Source: Pseudomonadota bacterium (GTDB lineage: Bacteria; Pseudomonadota; Alphaproteobacteria; Sphingomonadales; Sphingomonadaceae). Taken from it: a stretch of DNA of 19,804 nucleotides. Below the pieces are notes generated by a model. That model saw only the letters and a list, made by a program, of their open reading frames with translations. It searched no databases and was not told the origin of the DNA. Shown here one piece after another: positions 13,939 through 19,804 of this stretch (its first letter is position 1; every line of letters starts with the position of its first letter). Location of the stretch: positions 1 to 19,804 of the forward strand of contig JAEZCZ010000032.1 in assembly GCA_023433305.1 (NCBI GenBank), read 5' to 3'. Position numbers and translations under genes: made by a program.

Positions 13939-14729
13939 GAATCGCCAAACAGCTCGCGATGGCGGGCGACCACCCTCGGCCAGTGGGCTGCTACTTCGGG
14001 AACCTCAAGGCCGAAGCGCGCGCGCAACACTCCATCGAGCTCCGCCCCATCGCCTAGCAGTCGCACCCGCTCACCCGCCGCGCCGCGCTCGGTCAGCACG
14101 CGGCCGCGCAGGACGATGTGCTCACGTCCGAGCCGTCGCTGGGCGACAAGGTTCCCGACGAAGTTGGAGCCGGGGTCGGTTTCCTGCCAGGTATTCCAGT
14201 GCGCGAGCCGATCGGGATCGGCGGGCTCCTCCCTGAATTCGTAGAAGAAGGGCTTCCCGCCAGGGTCTTCGGTGTATCGCCACCAGCCATCCCGCCGCGA
14301 CAGCGAAACCGAATAGGGCTCATGCTTGGTCTTATGCGCCTCTAGCAAGAGCGGGGATGCCTGGCTGCCGCCGAATCCGACATCGACGAGCCAGTTCTGC
14401 CCGTCCACGTGCACCCGCAGCGTAAGGTGACCCCCCGCCTCGCCTTCGGTCTTGTTGACCCGCGCCGCGAGCCGCGTCACCTCGAAGCCCATCTCCTCGA
14501 GCGCCCAGCCCAGCAATCCGTTCTGTTCGTAGCACCAGCCGCCGCGACGCCCTTCGACCAGCTTGGCATGGATCGCCTCGATCCCGCGCGCGGCGCGGCG
14601 GCCAAGGAATACATCGAGATTTTCGAACGGGATTGCGGCGATGTGGGCGGCCATGACCCGCTCCAATCCCTCCCGCGTGGGCGGAACAGCACCATCGAGG
14701 CCGATCCGGCGCAAGTAGGCCGCCAGCAT
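13935..14729 (-). CDS. nat: Arylamine N-acetyltransferase
   Basis: 264 residues. It transfers acetyl from acetyl-CoA to aromatic amines or hydrazines by a ping-pong mechanism. The catalytic triad is visible: Cys66 in RRGGWCYEQN, His101 in GGHLTLRV and Asp116 in LVDVGFGG. The N-terminal IPFENLDVFLG is also typical. The natural substrate in bacteria is often unknown. The ATG at 14729 shares one base with the upstream stop codon (TGATG), so it is translationally coupled to the hisN-like gene and is the last gene of the prs cluster. Confidence 0.94.
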   Translation of the reverse strand: MLAAYLRRIGLDGAVPPTREGLERVMAAHIAAIPFENLDVFLGRRAARGIEAIHAKLVEGRRGGWCYEQNGLLGWALEEMGFEVTRLAARVNKTEGEAGGHLTLRVHVDGQNWLVDVGFGGSQASPLLLEAHKTKHEPYSVSLSRRDGWWRYTEDPGGKPFFYEFREEPADPDRLAHWNTWQETDPGSNFVGNLVAQRRLGREHIVLRGRVLTERGAAGERVRLLGDGAELDGVLRARFGLEVPEVAAHWPRVVARHRELFGDS

Positions 14730-15505
14730 CAGTCGCCGAGCGCTTCGAGCACGTCCTCAAGCCGCGCGGGATCGCCGATCGCCAGCACGTGCCCGTCGGA
14801 GCCGGCGTGCAAGGGCTCGCCGTTCCAGTCGCACATCGTCCCGCCGGCGCCCTCCACAACGGGAACCAGGGCGGCGAAATCGTGAAGCTTGAGGCCGCTT
14901 TCGCACACCACGTCGACGAAGCCCGTCGCGAGCAGCGCGTAGTTGTAGCAGTCGCCGCCCATGATCATGCGCTTGTGATCGGTCTTCTTGGCGAGCGCCA
15001 TGAACTGGTCGCCCTCCTCGTGCGTGAAGTACTGCGGCCCGGTCGTGGCGAGAGTGGCGTCGACAAGTTCACGGCAAGGACGGGTCCTGACCGGCTGGCC
15101 GTTGAGCGTCGTCGGCTGGCCCGCGACGCCGAGCCAACGCTCGCCCAGAATCGGCTGGTCGATCAGTCCCAGCACGGGGAAGCCCTCGACGACCAGGGCG
15201 ATGAGCGTCCCGAAGGTCGCCCGCCCCGCCAGGAAAGCGCAAGTGCCGTCGACCGGATCGAGCACCCATTGCCGGCCGGAGCGCCCCTCCACGACGCCGA
15301 ACTCCTCGCCATGCACGCCGTCCTGCGGCACCTCGGCGGTGAGGATGTGGCGCATCGCCTGCTCGGCATCGCGATCGGCAACGGTAACCGGTGTGGAGTC
15401 GCCCTTTCGCTCGGCCGCAACGGGCTCGCGAAAATGCGGCCGAATCGCGTCGCGCGCGGCATCGGCGAGGCGGTGAGCGAGGGCGATCTCAGCGGCGAGG
15501 TTCAT
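14729..15505 (-). CDS. hisN: Inositol-monophosphatase-family enzyme, probable histidinol-phosphatase
   Basis: 258 residues. A Mg-dependent phosphatase of the IMPase/FBPase fold: HGEEFG (65-70), WVLDPVDGT (80-88), GGDCYNYALLATGFVDVV (183-200) and LKLHDFAALVPVVEGAGG (205-222) with metal ligands Glu67/68, Asp83, Asp86 and Asp209. The GDCYNY and HDFAALVPVVEGAGG patterns are those of the HisN-type histidinol-phosphatases rather than SuhB or CysQ, so the last-but-one histidine step is the best call, with a generic inositol phosphatase as the alternative. Its start overlaps the cupin gene stop (ATGA). Proximity to prs, which makes PRPP, the first substrate of histidine synthesis, supports the call. 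Confidence 0.85.
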   Translation of the reverse strand: MNLAAEIALAHRLADAARDAIRPHFREPVAAERKGDSTPVTVADRDAEQAMRHILTAEVPQDGVHGEEFGVVEGRSGRQWVLDPVDGTCAFLAGRATFGTLIALVVEGFPVLGLIDQPILGERWLGVAGQPTTLNGQPVRTRPCRELVDATLATTGPQYFTHEEGDQFMALAKKTDHKRMIMGGDCYNYALLATGFVDVVCESGLKLHDFAALVPVVEGAGGTMCDWNGEPLHAGSDGHVLAIGDPARLEDVLEALGD

Positions 15506-15954
15506 GAGCCCTCCTGGCCCTGCGGTCCATCGGCGGGAATGCTGAGAGGGTCCCCTTCATCGTGCACGCGCACAATGATGGCGCGAATGCCGTCGGGTCC
15601 GGCGCGCGGCGTATGGACGGCCTTTGCCGGTATTGTCGCGCGGCCCCCGCTTTCGACTGTCCGCGTAGGCATGCCCTCGACCTCCAGGACCGCACTGCCG
15701 CCGAGCACGTAGAGATATTCTTCCCAAGGGTGCGAGTGCGGCTCTCCGACGGCGTTGGGCGGAAGCACGAGATCGGCAACGATCAACTCATGGCCCGGCG
15801 CCGCTGACAACGTCTCGCGCATGACTTCGTTGGAGCCGATAGCCGGCTGGACGATCGCCGGCCGCTCCGCCTGCGCGACGACTGTTTGCGCGCAACCCGT
15901 CAGCACCAACAGAGCGAGCATAGCTCCACCTGCAACGGGTCGGCGCAGGGGCAT
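15502..15954 (-). CDS. Cupin-domain lipoprotein
   Basis: 150 residues. The N-terminus is a lipoprotein signal peptide with lipobox LTGC (Cys21), so it should be membrane-anchored in the periplasm or outer membrane. The remaining part is a single cupin barrel: first motif EPHSHPWEEYLYVLGG with His73, His75 and Glu79, second motif IPAKAVHTPRA with His114. These are the four usual metal ligands, so a metal-binding or dioxygenase-like role is possible but the substrate is unknown. It lies one base after the prs stop and overlaps the hisN-like start by 4 bp. A secreted lipoprotein between two cytoplasmic metabolic genes is unusual company. Confidence 0.86.
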   Translation of the reverse strand: MPLRRPVAGGAMLALLVLTGCAQTVVAQAERPAIVQPAIGSNEVMRETLSAAPGHELIVADLVLPPNAVGEPHSHPWEEYLYVLGGSAVLEVEGMPTRTVESGGRATIPAKAVHTPRAGPDGIRAIIVRVHDEGDPLSIPADGPQGQEGS

Positions 15955-15955
15955 T

Positions 15956-16891
15956 TCAGTCCCAGAGCGAGCTGACGCTGCTCTCGTCGGCGATGCGCCG
16001 GACCGCTTCCCCGATCAGGTCTGCCGCGGTGAGGAAGCGGATACGGTTCGAATCGCGAGCGGCGTCGGTCGCCATGATCGTGTCGGTGACGACGAGTTCG
16101 GTGAGCGCCGACTTGTCGACCCGCGCAACCGCGCCACCCGACAGTACACCGTGGGTGATATAGGCGGCGACGCTCTTCGCGCCGGCATCCATCAGGGCCT
16201 GCGCCGCGTTGCACAGCGTGCCGCCCGAATCGATGATGTCGTCGGCGAGGATGCAGCTGCGGCCGCGCACGTCGCCGATGATATTCATCACTTCGGACTC
16301 GCCGGGCCGCTCGCGGCGCTTGTCGACGATCGCCAGCGGAGCGTTGTCGAGCCGCTTGGCCAGCGCGCGGGCGCGGACCACGCCGCCCACATCGGGCGAG
16401 ACGACCATCAGGTCCTCACCGTCGTAGCGCGCCTTGATGTCGGTCGCCATCAGCGGCGCGGCAAAGAGGTTGTCGGTAGGGATGTCGAAAAAGCCCTGGA
16501 TCAGCCCGGCGTGGAGATCGACCGAGAGCACCCGGTCGGCACCCGCCTCGGTGATCAGGTTGGCAACCAGCTTGGCGGAGATCGGCGTACGCGGGCCAGG
16601 TTTCCGATCCTGGCGAGCATAACCGAAATAGGGAATCACTGCCGTAATCCGCTTGGCCGAGGCGCGCCGGCAGGCATCGATGCCGATCAGCAGTTCCATC
16701 AGGTGGTCGTTGGCCGGATAACTGGTCGACTGCAGCAGGAAGAGGTCCTCCCCGCGCACGTTCTCGTGGATCTCGATGAAGATTTCCTCGTCGGCGAAGC
16801 GCCTGACGCTGGCATCGGTCAGCGGTATCTCGAGATACTCGGCAATCGCGCGCGCGAGCGGCAGGTTCGAGTTGCCGGCCATCAATTTCAT
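15956..16891 (-). CDS. prs: Ribose-phosphate pyrophosphokinase (PRPP synthase)
   Basis: 311 residues. It makes PRPP from ribose-5-phosphate and ATP for purine, pyrimidine, histidine, tryptophan and NAD synthesis. Landmarks: FADEEIFIEIHENVRG (32-47), IPYFGYARQDRK (86-97), VDLHAGLIQGFFDIPTDNL (124-142, with catalytic His127) and the PRPP-binding loop CILADDIIDSGGT (213-225). The ATG at 16891 has GAGGT about 9-10 nt upstream. It heads the prs-cupin-hisN-nat run. The 210-bp gap upstream should contain its promoter; no strong -35/-10 match was seen. Confidence 0.97.
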   Translation of the reverse strand: MKLMAGNSNLPLARAIAEYLEIPLTDASVRRFADEEIFIEIHENVRGEDLFLLQSTSYPANDHLMELLIGIDACRRASAKRITAVIPYFGYARQDRKPGPRTPISAKLVANLITEAGADRVLSVDLHAGLIQGFFDIPTDNLFAAPLMATDIKARYDGEDLMVVSPDVGGVVRARALAKRLDNAPLAIVDKRRERPGESEVMNIIGDVRGRSCILADDIIDSGGTLCNAAQALMDAGAKSVAAYITHGVLSGGAVARVDKSALTELVVTDTIMATDAARDSNRIRFLTAADLIGEAVRRIADESSVSSLWD

Positions 16892-17016
16892 CGCTGGTTG
16901 ACCTCTAAGCGCGGATTCGGCTGTCCAAGCCTCTAGGGCGGAGCGTCATCGAATTGCAACCTGATGCGGGTGCGTTTTCCCTCCCGCCGCTGCGGCAACG
17001 TCGCTCGTGCCAAGAC

Positions 17017-17046
17017 AAGAAGGCCGCGGATGACCACGGCCTTCTT
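17017..17046 (-). terminator. Probable terminator hairpin downstream of the autotransporter (bidirectional type)
   Basis: A perfect 10-bp stem, AAGAAGGCCG (17017-17026) with CGGCCTTCTT (17037-17046), has a 10-nt loop. On the minus strand the 3' arm ends in CCTTCTT and continues GTCTTGG; on the plus strand TTTATTT follows. The paired A-rich/T-rich arms are typical of bidirectional terminators. It lies between the autotransporter stop and prs. Confidence 0.75.
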
Positions 17047-17060
17047 TATTTCAGGAGGAA

Positions 17061-17088
17061 ACCTTCGCCGGCGGGGTCCGGCGAAGGT
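17061..17088 (-). terminator. Second hairpin after the autotransporter stop
   Basis: A perfect 11-bp stem, ACCTTCGCCGG (17061-17071) with CCGGCGAAGGT (17078-17088), has a 6-nt loop and starts only 13 bp past the stop codon. The following minus-strand bases are TTCCTCCTG, a weak U-tract. It probably assists the adjacent hairpin at 17017-17046 or protects the mRNA end. Confidence 0.55.
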
Positions 17089-17101
17089 CTCCATAAGGCC
17101 G

Positions 17102-19804
17102 TTAGAACCGCAGCCTGAAGCCGGCGCTCACCCCGTGGCTGTCGAAGCCCTTCGAGATCGTGGCGTCGTAGCCCACTTCGAAGTCGATCATGCCGCGAGT
17201 GACCGCGACGCCCCCCGAAACCTCGGCCGCGCTCTTGGCGATAGGAACCGCGCCGACAAGGCCGGTACCGGCAAGCCCGGCGAAACCGAACGAGGAGACC
17301 GAGGCACGGTCACCCCAGGCATGGCGATAGGCTGCGGATGCGAAAGGCCGCACCCCCGCCCCGGCGTCGCCCGACACGCGCAGGCCCACGTCGGCGAAAG
17401 TCACGTCGCGGTCGATCGCGCCGATCGCCAGCGCCGTCGGCGCGCCCGTTTCGGTCACACCGTCGAGGTCGAGCGATACGTGGCTGACGCCCACGAACGG
17501 CTCGGCCACGAAGCTGCCGCCGGCGGGCAGGCGATAGGCCAGTTCGCCGAACAGCTGCACGTAGTCGCCCTCGATTTCGCCGGTCACCGCCTGGTTGATG
17601 GTGCCGAGCGTGGTCTGACGGCGGGTCTGGGCATCGACCCAGCCGAACTGCGCGCCGGCGCTTACCGCAAGGCCGCTCGGTCCGCTCCAGCCCAGTCGCC
17701 CGATCGCGAAGGTGACATCCCCGTCGCTGAACTGGCTGCCGCCCCGATCCTGGTCTAGCTTGCCGACCCCGGCCGTCGCGGTGAAGCCGCCGCCACCGAA
17801 ACCGAAGCCTCCGGCCGCGCCCTTGCCGAGCAGTTCGATGTTGCCCGCGCCGCTGCCGCTATCCACGCCATTGTAGAGGCCGGTCGCCCACGCGAATGCC
17901 CCTTCGCCTTGAGCGGCATCGGCCGTCTGCCGCCGGAGCATCTCGACGGTCTCGACCAACGCTGCGCCATAGGCCGGATAGACCTCGCCGGACAGGCTGG
18001 CGAAGCTTACCGCCACGTCGCTGTCCACCAGCGTGAGCGCCTCGTTGTAGAGCGCATTGCCGTAGCCGAAGCTCTCGATGAGGTTGGCGACCGCGACCTG
18101 GTTGGCCGTGCCACCGAACGCGGCAAAGTCGATGTCGTTGCGGACGAGCCGAAGCGTGACGGCGTTCGCCGAGTAGCTCAGCGAAGGATCGAGGAACGCG
18201 AGGTTGGCCTCGACCGAGCCGAACGTCCCCGAGATGCCCTCTTCCGCCGTCAGGATCGTGTAGTCGGTGAGCGGACGATACGTGCCGCTTTCCGCGATCA
18301 CGCTGACGCGCGCACCACCCAGCGTGGCGGTGCCGGTGGCATCGATGCGGTCGGCATTCCCCGCCGCGTCGACTTCCACTTCGTACACCGAAGCTGCGGT
18401 GAACGAGAGGTCGCCGTTGACGGTGAGCGTGTCGATCGAGTTGCCCGGTGCCAGGGTGCCGCCGTTCACGTTCGTGTCGCCGACCGTGCCCGCGCCGCCG
18501 AGCGTGCCGCCTTCGTTGACCTCGAAGTTGGCGTTGCCGAAGTCGCCATTGACCGAAAGCGTGCCGCCGTCGACCTGGCCGGTTCCGGTGAAGCCGGTGC
18601 CGTCGCCGTTGAGCTTGAGGTCGCCCTCGCCATCCTTGATCAGCGCGCCGAGGCCCAAGATCTCGCCCGAGAACACCGTGTCATCCATCTGTTGGATGAT
18701 GAGCTGAGTATCGCCGAGTTGCAGCGTGCCGCCAGTGCCCTGAAGTTCGGCGATGGTCTGCTCGCCCCCTTCGACTTGAGACAAGTCCACGGTGCCGTCG
18801 GTCAGGTCGAGCTCGGTGTCCTCCGAAAGCTGGCCGGTGAACGCGACCGAGCCGCCGAGCACCGAGGTGGTGCCTTCGAAGGCATAGAGCCCGGCGAAGG
18901 TCAGCCTGCTGTTCCCGTCCTTCACCAGCGCGCCGTTGCCGCTGAAGTCGCCGACGAAGCTGTAGTCGCTGTCGCGCGAGAACACGAACGTGCCGTCATT
19001 GACGAGGTTGCCGGTGAAGTCGCCGGCCGCTCCGAGCTCGAACACGCCCTGGCCCGAGGTCGCAATGTCGCCACCGTACACGGTGTTGAGCAGCAGCTCG
19101 CCGTTCTCGACGAATGTGCCGCCGGTGTGCTGGAGCCCGGTCGCGTCGGTCAACTCGACGGTGGCCGTGCCGACCAGGTGCAGCGAACCGATGCCGGCGA
19201 TGGTGGTGTCACCAAGATCGCCTTCGGTCTCGTCGACGCTGAGATCGAGGTTGAGCACGCCGTCCAGCTCGACCAGGTCACTTTCGATGGCCAGTTCGCC
19301 GTCGCCGTTCTCGACGACAGTGAGCGTGGCACCCTCTTCGATCTCGACGAAGCCGTACTGCGACTGCACACCCTCGGCCCGCCAGTTGCCGGTGTCGACC
19401 GAAAGCCCTTCGACGTTTACCGTCGAAATGGCCTGACCAACCGCACCCGCCGGCGCATCGTCATTGAAGTCGAGCACCAGGCGGTCATCGCCATCGCCGA
19501 GATCGGCGATGCCATCGATGACGGAGAGGTTGGTCAATTCGAGCGTGTCGTCACCGGCACCGGTCGCGACCGCCACGCCGCTGTCGCCCGCGACGAGGCT
19601 ACCGTTGTTCTGGATGTAGAAGCTCGGCACCGAACCGTTTGCATGCGCGATGCCCACGACTGCGGCGCCCGTGCCACCTTCGATCGTTCCCGAGTTGTAG
19701 AACTGGGTGAACCCGCCCTGTAGTCCGCCGATGAGAACGGCTCCCGACGTTCCGCCCGTCACTGACGCCCCCTCGGAGACGGTGACGACGCCGTCCTGTG
19801 ATGC
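17102..19804 (-). CDS. Autotransporter (type Va) with PATR repeats and outer-membrane beta-barrel, 5' end outside window
   Basis: 900 C-terminal residues are visible; the frame is open to the right edge, so signal peptide and N-terminal passenger are missing. The passenger (about 1-630 of the visible part) is Gly/Asp/Thr-rich with short strands and turns of the beta-helix type and almost no Cys. Two passenger-associated transport repeats are visible, then GGTLAPGNSIDTLTVNGDL, a classic autotransporter junction segment, followed by an autochaperone-like stretch. The last ~270 residues are the barrel, starting near GAFAWATGLYNG and ending FRLRF with the terminal Phe needed for Bam recognition. 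Passenger function (adhesin, enzyme or other) cannot be told; no protease catalytic motif was seen. Two hairpins follow the stop. Codon use and GC look like the neighbours. Confidence 0.92.
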   Translation of the reverse strand, partial: ASQDGVVTVSEGASVTGGTSGAVLIGGLQGGFTQFYNSGTIEGGTGAAVVGIAHANGSVPSFYIQNNGSLVAGDSGVAVATGAGDDTLELTNLSVIDGIADLGDGDDRLVLDFNDDAPAGAVGQAISTVNVEGLSVDTGNWRAEGVQSQYGFVEIEEGATLTVVENGDGELAIESDLVELDGVLNLDLSVDETEGDLGDTTIAGIGSLHLVGTATVELTDATGLQHTGGTFVENGELLLNTVYGGDIATSGQGVFELGAAGDFTGNLVNDGTFVFSRDSDYSFVGDFSGNGALVKDGNSRLTFAGLYAFEGTTSVLGGSVAFTGQLSEDTELDLTDGTVDLSQVEGGEQTIAELQGTGGTLQLGDTQLIIQQMDDTVFSGEILGLGALIKDGEGDLKLNGDGTGFTGTGQVDGGTLSVNGDFGNANFEVNEGGTLGGAGTVGDTNVNGGTLAPGNSIDTLTVNGDLSFTAASVYEVEVDAAGNADRIDATGTATLGGARVSVIAESGTYRPLTDYTILTAEEGISGTFGSVEANLAFLDPSLSYSANAVTLRLVRNDIDFAAFGGTANQVAVANLIESFGYGNALYNEALTLVDSDVAVSFASLSGEVYPAYGAALVETVEMLRRQTADAAQGEGAFAWATGLYNGVDSGSGAGNIELLGKGAAGGFGFGGGGFTATAGVGKLDQDRGGSQFSDGDVTFAIGRLGWSGPSGLAVSAGAQFGWVDAQTRRQTTLGTINQAVTGEIEGDYVQLFGELAYRLPAGGSFVAEPFVGVSHVSLDLDGVTETGAPTALAIGAIDRDVTFADVGLRVSGDAGAGVRPFASAAYRHAWGDRASVSSFGFAGLAGTGLVGAVPIAKSAAEVSGGVAVTRGMIDFEVGYDATISKGFDSHGVSAGFRLRF
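18545..18673 (-). repeat. Passenger-associated transport repeat 2 in the autotransporter
   Basis: About 43 residues, pattern LGLGALIKDGEGDLKLNG ... FTGTGQVDGGTLSVNG. It aligns with repeat 1 (GALxKDG and GGxxxxxG anchors). It directly precedes the GGTLAPGNS junction that leads into the membrane-proximal part. Confidence 0.78.
18833..18946 (-). repeat. Passenger-associated transport repeat 1 in the autotransporter
   Basis: About 38 residues, pattern FSGNGALVKDG ... LTFAG ... FEGTTSVLGGSVAFTG. It matches the PATR pattern of GxGxLxKxGxGxLxLxG ... xGxTxVxxGxL and is similar to the second copy at 18545-18673. Confidence 0.75.

Noticed and set aside
16931..16959. TTGCAA with a weak TAGAGG-like hexamer as the prs promoter
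   Set aside because: The -10 match is poor and spacing is borderline; it could easily be chance.
17909..19723. 604-codon plus-strand open frame opposite the autotransporter passenger
   Set aside because: It is antisense to the repetitive Asp/Gly/Thr codons of the passenger. There is no credible start site or domain.
1..19804. tRNA, rRNA, CRISPR, IS element, integrase or prophage content
   Set aside because: Scanning by eye found no direct-repeat arrays with spacers, no transposase or integrase motifs and no obvious tRNA cloverleaf. The window reads as core chromosome.

Overview
The window is a GC-rich piece of a bacterial chromosome carrying mostly core genes. The best guess is an alphaproteobacterium of the Sphingomonadales (Sphingomonas / Erythrobacter / Altererythrobacter-like). 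This rests on the gene mix and style: an OmpA-type porin with a long proline linker, glnK-amtB, rpmI-rplT followed by pheS-pheT, and an AraC-type regulator. No database search was possible, so the taxonomy is an inference. Nearly every gene lies on the minus strand, so the map is transcribed from right to left; only one small gene (VOC family) is on the plus strand.

Layout from right to left. (1) 17102 to beyond 19804: the C-terminal 900 residues of a large autotransporter with a beta-rich passenger, two passenger-type repeats and a beta-barrel ending in Phe. (2) 16891-13935: a tight four-gene run with prs (PRPP synthase), a cupin lipoprotein, a histidinol-phosphatase-like enzyme (hisN type) and an arylamine N-acetyltransferase. 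The stop/start junctions overlap or abut. Its last gene ends tail-to-tail with the plus-strand VOC gene (13519-13938), both stop codons sharing one CTAG. (3) 13341-12762: rpmI-rplT, closed by a clear intrinsic terminator. (4) 12550-11642: an AraC-family regulator. (5) 11599-3357: a probable long operon of pheS, pheT, a two-domain protein (unknown N-terminal half plus aldose-1-epimerase-like C-terminal half), prfC, a pyridoxamine-oxidase-fold protein and an endonuclease/exonuclease/phosphatase-family hydrolase. (6) 3199-1437: glnK-amtB for ammonium sensing and uptake, preceded by a textbook sigma-54 -24/-12 promoter and followed by an intrinsic terminator. (7) 1074 to the left edge: an OmpA-like outer-membrane protein with 24 consecutive prolines, missing its extreme C-terminus.

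Functional links. GlnK and AmtB form a nitrogen-status module, and the sigma-54 element predicts control by NtrC-type activators. PheS, PheT, RF3, L35 and L20 are translation functions clustered together. Prs makes PRPP, which feeds histidine synthesis among other routes, and the adjacent HisN-like phosphatase catalyses a late histidine step.

Nothing here is a defence system, CRISPR array, IS element or prophage. The least explained elements are the fused unknown-domain/epimerase protein wedged between pheT and prfC, the low-complexity insert in PheS, and the unusual proline run in the OmpA-like protein.
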